DNA of 11,124 bases from Nitrososphaerota archaeon (GTDB lineage: Archaea > Thermoproteota > Nitrososphaeria_A > Caldarchaeales > Wolframiiraptoraceae), in the NCBI GenBank assembly GCA_021157985.1, contig JAGGVM010000013.1:1-11124 (forward strand). The letters run 5' to 3'. The position numbers and the translations under genes are program-made. The notes beneath the pieces are model-generated. The model was not told the origin of the DNA, made no database searches, and was given only the letters and a program-made list of their open reading frames with translations. Below, in pieces: positions 1 to 6,171 of the stretch. Position 1 is the stretch's first letter; the number at the start of each line of letters is the position of its first letter.

Positions 1-257
1 AAGTTATCGTATCCAACGCCCCATCTTACAACGGCCTTAAGCCTCGGGAGCAATCTGAAGACCCGCTTATTGTAGATTAGGGTGGCCGCGGCTATCACGA
101 CGTCAACTTCTCCCAGCTTCTCCCTTATCTCACTATCCGGAGCATCCCTGGCTATCGATACTCGGATGAACTTAACGTCCTCCGATCCAGCGAGCTTAGC
201 CGGATCCGTGTACAAGCCGAAGAACCTCAGATTAACCACGCCGATTACATGGCTCAT
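1..257 (-). CDS. D-2-hydroxyacid dehydrogenase (3-phosphoglycerate dehydrogenase/CtBP-like), N-terminal part
   Basis: This gene starts with ATG at 257-255 and runs off the left edge after 85 codons. The segment starts MSHVIGVVNLRFFGLYTDP and reaches the motif LKAVVRWGVGYDN (residues 73-85), the hallmark of the N-terminal catalytic half of NAD(P)-dependent D-isomer-specific 2-hydroxyacid dehydrogenases just before the nucleotide-binding domain. The arginine and glycines of RWGVGYDN are as expected. An in-frame stop (TAG) lies about eight codons upstream of the ATG with no alternative start between, so the start is secure. Family members reduce or oxidise 2-oxo/2-hydroxy acids such as phosphoglycerate or glyoxylate. 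The substrate cannot be told from this part. It is transcribed divergently from speD and shares the intergenic region with it. Confidence 0.9.
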   Translation of the reverse strand, partial: MSHVIGVVNLRFFGLYTDPAKLAGSEDVKFIRVSIARDAPDSEIREKLGEVDVVIAAATLIYNKRVFRLLPRLKAVVRWGVGYDN

Positions 258-309
258 GGGAGATCTATTGACCGATCCTAGTTATCGTTTTCTCTCGAAG
301 AGGGTGGTC

Positions 310-326
310 GGAAATCCTTTTAAATT
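310..326 (+). promoter_or_regulatory. BRE/TATA promoter of speD-speE
   Basis: GGAAATC (310-316), a good archaeal BRE, is followed by the TATA-like CTTTTAAATT (317-326). The expected transcription start is near 346-350, giving a leader of about 25 bases that contains the G-rich Shine-Dalgarno stretch. The core TTTTAAA is nearly symmetric and could also serve the divergent gene on the minus strand, whose ATG is at 257. Confidence 0.6.
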
Positions 327-355
327 GTTTTTTCATTAAAAACTTGGCTCTTCTC

Positions 356-363
356 GGGGGGGA
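356..363 (+). promoter_or_regulatory. Shine-Dalgarno supporting the GTG start of speD
   Basis: The run GGGGGGAG ends 8 bases before the GTG at 372. This spacing favours GTG 372 over the in-frame ATG at 381. Confidence 0.55.
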
Positions 364-371
364 GAATCTGA

Positions 372-773
372 GTGGCGAAGATGAAAGTGTTGGGGCGGCA
401 CATAATAGCGGAACTGCATGGATGCGACCCCGATCTATTGACGGATCTAGAGCGAACTGTTAAGATACTGCGAGAAGCCGTAAGAATCTCCGGAGCAACC
501 TATCTCGGAGAGTTTCATAAAGTGTTCGAGCCGTGGGGAGGGCTATCCGCCATCGTTGCCCTCGCCGAATCCCACATCTCGATACATACTTGGCCAGAAT
601 ACGGGTACGCTGCCGTCGACATCTTCACCTGCGGCGACGACGCAGACCCCTGGAAAGCATACGAGTACATAATCTCGGAGTACAAGCCTGAAAACGTGAA
701 CGTCACCGAGATAAAGCGGGGACTGATAAAAGAGGAGAAAGTCGTCCAGGAAGTGCCACAGAATGTACGTTAA
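372..773 (+). CDS. speD: S-adenosylmethionine decarboxylase proenzyme (pyruvoyl type)
   Basis: SpeD is a small self-processing decarboxylase (133 aa, usual prokaryotic class length). It produces decarboxylated S-adenosylmethionine, the aminopropyl donor for polyamine synthesis. The diagnostic block ESHISIHTWPEYGYAAVDIFTCG is present: autocleavage is expected between Glu66 and Ser67, with Ser67 becoming the pyruvoyl group; His72 and Cys87 match the processing and catalytic residues known in the family. The start is GTG, chosen for the G-rich Shine-Dalgarno upstream. The last 11 bases overlap the start of speE, implying translational coupling. In some Thermoproteota a close paralogue is an arginine decarboxylase making agmatine, and sequence reading alone does not exclude that; the overlap with speE favours the AdoMet activity. 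Confidence 0.94.
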   Translation: MAKMKVLGRHIIAELHGCDPDLLTDLERTVKILREAVRISGATYLGEFHKVFEPWGGLSAIVALAESHISIHTWPEYGYAAVDIFTCGDDADPWKAYEYIISEYKPENVNVTEIKRGLIKEEKVVQEVPQNVR

Positions 774-1698
774 GATCGCTGCCACCAAGTTCGTTCTAGA
801 GTGGATCACCGAAAACCTCGCGTCGCTGTACGGGGTCGAGGACGTGGTTTACACGGGGAAAACGAAGTACCAGAAAGTGGACATAATCAAGACGAGCGAA
901 TTCGGGCTGGCCCTCCTCCTAGACGGACTGCTTCAATCAGCGGAAGTAGATGAATTCGTCTACCACGAAAGCCTCGTCCACCCGGCGATGATAGCTCACC
1001 CGAATCCGAAGCGCGTCCTGATAGTTGGAGGTGGAGAGGGCGCGACTGCTAGGGAGGTCGAGCGATACAAGAGCGTTGAGGAAGTTCAGATGGTGGACCT
1101 CGACGGGGAGCTCATCGAGATCGTTAAGAAGTATCTTCCCTGGTCTCAGGAGGGGTTCAAGGATCCGAGGTTGAAGCTCGTCATCGCGGAGGGGAGAAGC
1201 TATCTCTCGAGCCAGCCGGATGGATACTACGACGTCATAATAATGGATGCCACGGATCCCGCTGAGGACAGCTTGGCCATCCAGCTGTACACGAAGGAAT
1301 TCTACGAGCTCGCTTACCGAAAGCTCTCGGAGAACGGGTTGATCGTAACCCACTCGGCGCCCTTGCTCATGAAAACCAGGCTGGTTCTCTCGGTCCTGGA
1401 GACTATGAAGTCTGTTTTCCCGAAGACAGGCCTATACGCTGTTTACATTAAGTCGCTTGAGGCGATGTGGAGCTTCGTCGTCGGATCGAAGGGGCCTCTG
1501 CCATCCGAGCTCTCCGGAGAGGAAGTCGACCGAAGGCTTAGGGAGCGCGGGGTTAAGGGGTTGAAGTTTTACTCTGGAGCGCTTCACGAGGCTGTTCACA
1601 GGCTCACCGACATCTATCTCGGCGTGTTCCGGGAGAAGGGCGAGGTCTTCACCGATAGCAAGTTCGCGAAGACCCTTAGAGAAGCAGCTGAAGAATGA
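763..1698 (+). CDS. speE: Aminopropyltransferase (spermidine/thermospermine synthase family)
   Basis: This 311-aa enzyme transfers the aminopropyl group of decarboxylated AdoMet to a diamine or polyamine. Visible family motifs: YQ (36-37), LLLDGLLQ (51-58) with Asp54, DEFVYHE (63-69), the Rossmann glycine motif GGGEGATAREV (89-99), VDLD (111-114) and catalytic-loop MDATDP (161-166) with Asp162 and Asp165. The stretch DATDPAEDSLAIQLYTKEFYE resembles the ADP...QLYTKSFY block I recall from ACL5-type thermospermine synthases more than the shorter loop of bacterial SpeE, so the product could be thermospermine or N1-aminopropylagmatine rather than spermidine. The usual Asp of the adenine-binding DG/DA motif is replaced by Glu143 (AEGRSYL). 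The ATG lies inside the end of speD (11-base overlap), so the two form one operon. Confidence 0.93.
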   Translation: MYVKIAATKFVLEWITENLASLYGVEDVVYTGKTKYQKVDIIKTSEFGLALLLDGLLQSAEVDEFVYHESLVHPAMIAHPNPKRVLIVGGGEGATAREVERYKSVEEVQMVDLDGELIEIVKKYLPWSQEGFKDPRLKLVIAEGRSYLSSQPDGYYDVIIMDATDPAEDSLAIQLYTKEFYELAYRKLSENGLIVTHSAPLLMKTRLVLSVLETMKSVFPKTGLYAVYIKSLEAMWSFVVGSKGPLPSELSGEEVDRRLRERGVKGLKFYSGALHEAVHRLTDIYLGVFREKGEVFTDSKFAKTLREAAEE

Positions 1699-1714
1699 AA
1701 GCCGGAGAAAAACT

Positions 1715-1747
1715 CCATAAACTTATTTTTTGCGAGAAGTCTTTTTT
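1715..1747 (+). promoter_or_regulatory. Intergenic T-rich region: tatA-like promoter and possible speDE termination
   Basis: The TATA-like CATAAACTTATTTTTT begins at 1715; a start about 26 bases downstream would give a very short leader before the ATG at 1760. The T6-7 runs around 1725-1731 and 1742-1747 are also of the kind that ends archaeal transcription, so speDE transcripts may stop here. The two roles cannot be separated by eye. Confidence 0.4.
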
Positions 1748-1759
1748 CGACGGGGAAAG

Positions 1760-2140
1760 ATGCCCATCCACGGCCTTGAATGGTTGTTCATAACGCTTAT
1801 AGTAATAGTCTTGGTCCTGACAGATCCGGAGAAGATCCCCCAGATAGCTAGAGCCCTCGCGCAAGCCAAGAAGGAATACGAGGAAGCGACCTCGACGGTC
1901 CAAGAATTCATAGAGGAAGTTCAGAAGGGCGCTGAGAACATGGGGGACAGCGATGAGACCCTGATCAAGCTCGCCAGAGAGCTCGGAATAGAGACCTATG
2001 GGAAGACGAGGGAGGAGATAAAGAACGAGATACTCAAAAAGGCAGGGAAAAGCGGGGAAAACCAAGAACCCGTAGAGCCTGAGAACGCCGCGGAAAAAAC
2101 CGAGCCGAAAGCCGAATCCGCAGAGGAGGAAAGCGGCTAG
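1760..2140 (+). CDS. TatA-like membrane protein (twin-arginine translocase family)
   Basis: This 126-aa protein has the TatA/TatB layout: a short outside N-terminus (MPIHGLEW), one hydrophobic segment at residues 6-20, a turn with the conserved proline spacing (DPEKIP, 22-27), then an amphipathic helix (QIARALAQAKKEYEEAT) and a charged tail. A second conserved-looking module, residues 68-95 (LIKLARELGIETYGKTREEI...), resembles the C-terminal segment I recall from TatA-like proteins of Thermoproteota. The tail after residue 97 is Glu/Lys/Pro-rich and probably disordered. The near-invariant Phe-Gly before the first proline of TatA is Thr-Asp here (TDP instead of FGP), which is unusual. ATG 1760 was chosen; an in-frame TTG at 1730 lies inside the T-rich promoter. 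The protein may form the Tat pore with a TatC encoded elsewhere, or be a diverged relative. Confidence 0.82.
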   Translation: MPIHGLEWLFITLIVIVLVLTDPEKIPQIARALAQAKKEYEEATSTVQEFIEEVQKGAENMGDSDETLIKLARELGIETYGKTREEIKNEILKKAGKSGENQEPVEPENAAEKTEPKAESAEEESG

Positions 2141-2146
2141 GCCTCG

Positions 2147-2160
2147 TTTTATATTTAAAT
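2147..2160 (+). promoter_or_regulatory. TATA box close to the apparent start of the ribophorin-like gene
   Basis: TTTTATATTTAAAT ends only one base before the ATG at 2162. If used, transcription would begin near 2179, downstream of that ATG and just upstream of an in-frame TTG at 2195. The ATG would then only be read on transcripts running through from the TatA-like gene. Confidence 0.5.
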
Positions 2161-2161
2161 A

Positions 2162-3790
2162 ATGAGCTTTCTCGCCTTACCTTGGCGAAGAATTTTGAGG
2201 AGGGAGACTGTTCTAACGGCGATCCTCGTAATCCTGCTGGCGTCCGCGGCTTATCCGGTTTCCGCTCAACAAGCATATAAAAGAACTATAGAGATAAGCC
2301 AATACGGGTTAGTCTACGTCCACGACGAAGTCCCGAGCACCGGAGATACCACGATCCTGAAGTTTCCGAGAAGCCTAGTCAAGAACCTAGTGAACTACGT
2401 CTCTCCGGAGGATCCAAAGCCCGAGCTCAAGGTCGAGAACGAGACTTTTTCCATAATTGTTCACTCGAAGCCCGGGGAGACCGTCCACCTAACCACCACG
2501 TTCCGAAACACCCTCCTCTGGAACCCCTACAAGCAGGAGTTCTTCCTCAAGCTGCCCATTTACCCGCTCGTGCCCGGGCTCGGAAAGGAACCGTTCACCC
2601 TAGTCGTCGAGCTTCCGAGCGATTCGTCGATCAAAAACGTCTCCCCGGAGGGATTAAACCAGACCGGTGGAACCACGCTCAATAAAACCTTCGAAGCCGA
2701 CCTATCGGGAAATAAATTCGAGTACTTCTCGGTAACCTTTGCAAGCAGGTTCCTCACGCCCCTCGAGATATCCTCAGCGAAACTCGTCCTGAACCCGTTC
2801 TCCCGGGAAGCCGACCTAACCCTGGTTCTAAACAGCCTCGGCGGAAGGGCCCTCGGAAAGATCACGATAAATATCCCGGCCGGAAGCAAGGTTCTGAAAA
2901 CCGCTGACTCGGTCGGAGAAATCTCAAACGGATACGATCCCGATCGAGGTGAACTAACCCTGAACCTCCGCCAATCACTTCAACCCGGCCAACGCGTCAG
3001 CCTCGAAATCTCCTTCAAGGCTCCCGAGAACTCCCAGCTAATCGAGATTGAGGATGGGAAAATCGCCGTCAAACCCATTCTACCGATGAACACGACCGCG
3101 TGGACCTATTACCTCGAGGTGATTTTAAGCGATGCTTCTCCGAAGTCCTGGAGCCCGGAACCCTATGAAATCCGCCGAGAATACCCGAACACGGTGATCA
3201 TGAAATACAGGTTCACCCACGTCGATCCCTTCAACGTCGGAAACATGGCCGCGGAAATCGAGTTCACCCGCGAGTTCAGCCCGATCCCAGCACTCCCATA
3301 CCTCTTCGCAATAGCCATCTTCGCGTTAGCATTCACCGCCGCGGTCTACGTGAAGAAGCCCGCGAGGGCTGCTGCGGAGAAAAAGGTTTCGAAAGACGTT
3401 CTTGACGAAGCCCAAGGACTCGTCTCAGCGTACCAGATCATCATCGACTTGGTTAGAACCGGGAAGATCTTCGAGAAGGGTAAGGCCAGGAGCCTGATAC
3501 TTCAGGCCAGAGCTGAGGCGAGGAGAAGCGGAGAGAGGGTTAGGAAGCTTGCGAGAGAAATGAGGCGGGAGAAGCCTGAGATCGAACGGGAGATCGCTAA
3601 GCTTGAGGAGAGCTGTAGAAAGCTTGAGAGAGTTCTCGAGCAAGCGTGGGAACTCGCTTACCCATATCTCTCGGGAACCCTATCGAGGAAGAAGTTCGAG
3701 GAGAGATTAAACCGCTACTACGACGATCTTAAGAAGGCTTACGGAGAGTTCGCCGACAGCTTCGAAGATCTCAGGGAGAAAGCTGCTTAA
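2162..3790 (+). CDS. Secreted-domain/one-TM/coiled-coil protein, ribophorin I-like architecture
   Basis: This is a 542-aa type I membrane protein. Seen: a signal peptide with hydrophobic core at residues 17-34 and likely cleavage after VSA35; a large beta-rich outer region (36-376) apparently made of two related halves, each with a pattern like KRTIEISQYGLVYVHDEV (40-57) and TPLEISSAKLVLNPF (199-213); N-glycosylation sequons at Asn93, 166, 174 and 310; one transmembrane helix (about 377-397, AIAIFALAFTAAVYV); and a cytoplasmic, strongly charged helical/coiled-coil tail (400-541). This order, and phrases such as the segment before the membrane (EIEFTREFSPIPALPYLFAIAIF) and the tail containing a SGTLSRKKFEERL stretch, recall eukaryotic ribophorin I (OST1), a non-catalytic oligosaccharyltransferase subunit. 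That is a remote resemblance judged by eye, not proof. The start may instead be TTG 2195, giving a compact signal peptide MRRETVLTAILVILL and 531 aa. Confidence 0.72.
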   Translation: MSFLALPWRRILRRETVLTAILVILLASAAYPVSAQQAYKRTIEISQYGLVYVHDEVPSTGDTTILKFPRSLVKNLVNYVSPEDPKPELKVENETFSIIVHSKPGETVHLTTTFRNTLLWNPYKQEFFLKLPIYPLVPGLGKEPFTLVVELPSDSSIKNVSPEGLNQTGGTTLNKTFEADLSGNKFEYFSVTFASRFLTPLEISSAKLVLNPFSREADLTLVLNSLGGRALGKITINIPAGSKVLKTADSVGEISNGYDPDRGELTLNLRQSLQPGQRVSLEISFKAPENSQLIEIEDGKIAVKPILPMNTTAWTYYLEVILSDASPKSWSPEPYEIRREYPNTVIMKYRFTHVDPFNVGNMAAEIEFTREFSPIPALPYLFAIAIFALAFTAAVYVKKPARAAAEKKVSKDVLDEAQGLVSAYQIIIDLVRTGKIFEKGKARSLILQARAEARRSGERVRKLAREMRREKPEIEREIAKLEESCRKLERVLEQAWELAYPYLSGTLSRKKFEERLNRYYDDLKKAYGEFADSFEDLREKAA

Positions 3791-4844
3791 CCTCCTTCAA
3801 AATCTTCTCAACCACCTTGAACGGGTCCTCCATAAAAGACCTTAACTTCTCGGCCTTCGATCTCCATTCCTCCTCCACTGCTTCAAGTCTACCTAAAAAT
3901 CGTCCGACAACCTTACCGACTTCTCTCAGATCTTTTAGGTGAACCACGAGACCCTCCTTCTCGAGAAATCTGAGAACCGTTGGAAGCCTCCCCGGGTAAA
4001 TCGATATCGTGGGCACGCCGAGAAGGGCTGCTTCCTGAGTCATCGTTCCTCCTCCGCCCACGAAAATCGCCGAGTAATAGACTATAGAGGGGCCTGGGAA
4101 AAGCCTATCGGTGATCAAGGCGTTTTCCTCTCCAAGTATTTTCTCCGCGGCCTTGAGCTGTTCGGGATACCTGCAAGATACGACGAGCTTTAATCCGCCT
4201 AGGGAGCTGAGAAGCGGGCGCAGCCGTTCCAGATACTCTTCATCGCGTAGAGAGAGATAAGACGCTGCGGTCTCGGGGAGCCTCAGGAAAACGTATTGCT
4301 TCTTCTCCAATCCGAGCTCTCTCAGTATGTTTTCTCCCGGCTTATAGTCCTTCAGCCAGAAGACGGGATCCAATGCGCGATAAAACAGTATCCTATCGGG
4401 CTGGGCACCCGCTTTAATCCATTCATCCTTAGGAATTATCCAAGGAGTTAAGATTCTCGCGGAGAGCGGGGCGGCGAGCGGGTTTACCGGTGAATGAGGT
4501 GTATCCGATATCAGGATGTGCGGGATCCTCAGGCCGTAGCATATCCGAGATGCTTCCGGGGACCCGCTTGAGAAGCAGAGATCAGGAGCCTCCGAGACCG
4601 CAGCGTCTAAGAGGACCGCCATCCGCTTAATGCTCGCCCTCAGCTTTCCCTCGAGGCTTCTTCCACCCCACTCGCCGACCCTGAGAATCCGCCATTTCTT
4701 GAAGACGCTGTCTATGAGGTCATCCAGTTGAACGTATTTCCTCGACGTGATCCAAGGCTCATGGCCCATGGATTTTAAATGCTCCGCGATGCTTGTGAAG
4801 AGGAAGAGCTGTTTAGGGGATAGAGCGTCTAACCAGATCTTCAT
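3771..4844 (-). CDS. DUF354 family protein, GT-B/UDP-GlcNAc epimerase-like
   Basis: This 357-aa protein starts MKIWLDALSPKQLFLF, typical of the DUF354 family, which shares the two-Rossmann GT-B fold with glycosyltransferases and UDP-GlcNAc 2-epimerases. Supporting motifs: SDTPHSPVNPLAAPLSARILTP (residues 113-134, the family's D-x-PH-x-x-x-N signature) and a glycine-rich loop GGGGTMTQEAALLGVP (263-278), the usual nucleotide-sugar-contacting region of GT-B enzymes. No signal peptide or membrane segment is visible, so it is probably cytosolic or membrane-associated. ATG 4844 lies five bases after the NurA stop, with GGAG about nine bases upstream, so it is probably co-transcribed and coupled with nurA. 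Its 3' end overlaps the convergent ribophorin-like gene by 20 bases. The family's exact reaction is unknown to me; envelope sugar synthesis is an inference. Confidence 0.87.
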   Translation of the reverse strand: MKIWLDALSPKQLFLFTSIAEHLKSMGHEPWITSRKYVQLDDLIDSVFKKWRILRVGEWGGRSLEGKLRASIKRMAVLLDAAVSEAPDLCFSSGSPEASRICYGLRIPHILISDTPHSPVNPLAAPLSARILTPWIIPKDEWIKAGAQPDRILFYRALDPVFWLKDYKPGENILRELGLEKKQYVFLRLPETAASYLSLRDEEYLERLRPLLSSLGGLKLVVSCRYPEQLKAAEKILGEENALITDRLFPGPSIVYYSAIFVGGGGTMTQEAALLGVPTISIYPGRLPTVLRFLEKEGLVVHLKDLREVGKVVGRFLGRLEAVEEEWRSKAEKLRSFMEDPFKVVEKILKEVKQLSP

Positions 4845-4849
4845 GCTTT

Positions 4850-6136
4850 TTACTCCATCTTCTGCGGGTTAATCGACTCGAACTCCCCATAAGTGTTGTC
4901 AACATCGAGATCCGGGTTCAGGAGAAGCCTCGCCTCGACCTCGTCCGCGAACTCTATCGCCAACCGCCTATCTAGGGTGATGTGAGCGTCTATGAGATCC
5001 AGCGGAAACGGCAAGCCTGTGGCGGGATTCGACCACTTCATGAAATAGGATAAAACGAGGTCCACGTCAACCCCCGTTCCGAACTCTATACATGCCGGGG
5101 GAGCGTATCGCGAAAGCCTCGCATAAACCCTCTTCGTGCCTATGACATCTTTGAAGACCGCTTCTTTCTCGACTTCGGACGCGTTAGATGGGGCCAGGTC
5201 CGTGACTATCTGAAGCCTCAGCTTTCCATCGACGTATTCTAGGGCCTTCTCAACTCGCTCGAGTCCGGATAAGTTTTTCACTTTTCCCTCGACTTCGTGG
5301 AACCATCCCTTGAGCGCGCTGTAATGTAGGAAACGCCACTTGCTTCCCGTTAGGTCGTCGTAGTCGAAGTATTCGCCGGACTTCATCAAAGCTCTCAAAA
5401 TCGCCTTATCATTCCTGTTCAAGGCTTCATCGAGTCTCCAGCTCCTCGAGATGAGCCAGCCATCAATAGCGGAGGTCCTGATCCTCTTTATCACGGCCAC
5501 GGCTTTCCCAGACCGCTTCAGCTCCCGGCTCATAGCGTAGATCTCGTTGACAAGCTCCTCACCCGATTTTACGCCATCGATCTCGGTTCCCTCGAGGCCC
5601 AGCTCCGCGAAACGCTTCCCCTTTATCTCGCTGCATCTCGCCCTGAACCCGTAGAAGGATCCGTCGATTATCATGAGGTCAACGCCGTATTTCTTCATGC
5701 ATCTGAGGGCCAATCTCCTTTCGAGTAGGGTGGAGAGGAGGGCGAGTATCTTCTTCGTGTGCAGGGGGCTTCCGGTTTGAGGCGACATTATGTAGCCTGC
5801 TTCCATCGCCTCGTCGTCTTCATCCGAGATTATCTCATTTCCATCGAAGACCATGTAGCTCGCCGCGTAAACGCCTATCCTGAAGCCGATCCGCTCGCTG
5901 AGCCTGGGGGAAATCGATCCATCGACTACGCCGACCCTTATCGAGTCATCGAAATCTCCTAGTATCTTCCTGAAGCACAGCAGCTTCCTCAAGCCCGCGA
6001 GCTTCGACTCCTCGGCCTTCAAGTTCTCCGAGATCCTCTTCGAAGCGTATTCGGCTAGCTCGAAGAACGACTCTTGAAGCTTGGGCGGAAGCTTTGAGAA
6101 GGCGCTTTCCTCGCTCGGCTCGGCCACGTGAGGCAC
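4850..6136 (-). CDS. nurA: NurA domain nuclease
   Basis: This 428-aa protein carries the NurA signature: VGVVDGSISPR (residues 68-78, metal-binding Asp72), LMIIDGSFYG (154-163, Asp158), VIKRIRTS (216-223) and the C-terminal GLPFPLDLIDAHITLDR (374-390), which corresponds to the family's P-x-P-L...A-H-x-x-x block with Asp383 and His385. NurA is a manganese-dependent 5'-3' nuclease that works with the HerA hexameric translocase in archaeal DNA-end resection. The protein is longer than the roughly 340-aa Sulfolobus enzyme as I recall it; the extra length lies mainly in the middle (about 170-290). The start is GTG 6136, 27-34 bases downstream of a TATA-like box, so the message may be leaderless; GTG 6127 is the alternative. 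Its likely partner, the HerA-like ATPase, is on the same strand 3 kb upstream. Confidence 0.9.
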   Translation of the reverse strand: MPHVAEPSEESAFSKLPPKLQESFFELAEYASKRISENLKAEESKLAGLRKLLCFRKILGDFDDSIRVGVVDGSISPRLSERIGFRIGVYAASYMVFDGNEIISDEDDEAMEAGYIMSPQTGSPLHTKKILALLSTLLERRLALRCMKKYGVDLMIIDGSFYGFRARCSEIKGKRFAELGLEGTEIDGVKSGEELVNEIYAMSRELKRSGKAVAVIKRIRTSAIDGWLISRSWRLDEALNRNDKAILRALMKSGEYFDYDDLTGSKWRFLHYSALKGWFHEVEGKVKNLSGLERVEKALEYVDGKLRLQIVTDLAPSNASEVEKEAVFKDVIGTKRVYARLSRYAPPACIEFGTGVDVDLVLSYFMKWSNPATGLPFPLDLIDAHITLDRRLAIEFADEVEARLLLNPDLDVDNTYGEFESINPQKME

Positions 6137-6162
6137 CCGAAGGCTACTTGTTAGGTGTCTGT

Positions 6163-6170
6163 GATAAAAG
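6163..6170 (-). promoter_or_regulatory. TATA box for nurA
   Basis: On the minus strand this reads CTTTTATC, centred about 30 bases upstream of GTG 6136. The position predicts a transcript starting within a few bases of the start codon, so nurA-DUF354 may be transcribed separately from the synthetase gene. Confidence 0.45.
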
Positions 6171-6171
6171 T

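Noticed and set aside
82..339. Plus-strand open frame of 85 codons
   Set aside because: It lies opposite the dehydrogenase N-terminus, whose minus-strand frame carries a clear family motif, and it spans the speD promoter.
1702..1731. Hairpin terminator after speE (GGAG-A5-CTCC followed by T run)
   Set aside because: The stem is only 4 bp and archaeal termination mostly needs just the T run; it is kept only as a possible T-rich stop signal.
1730..1759. TTG 1730 as the start of the TatA-like gene
   Set aside because: It falls inside the TATA/T-rich element and adds an arginine-rich stretch unlike TatA N-termini.
2183..2206. Twin-arginine (Tat) signal in the ribophorin-like protein, suggested by WRRILRR next to a tatA-like gene
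   Set aside because: The residue three places after the arginine pair is Arg rather than hydrophobic, and the core is strongly hydrophobic, as in Sec signals.
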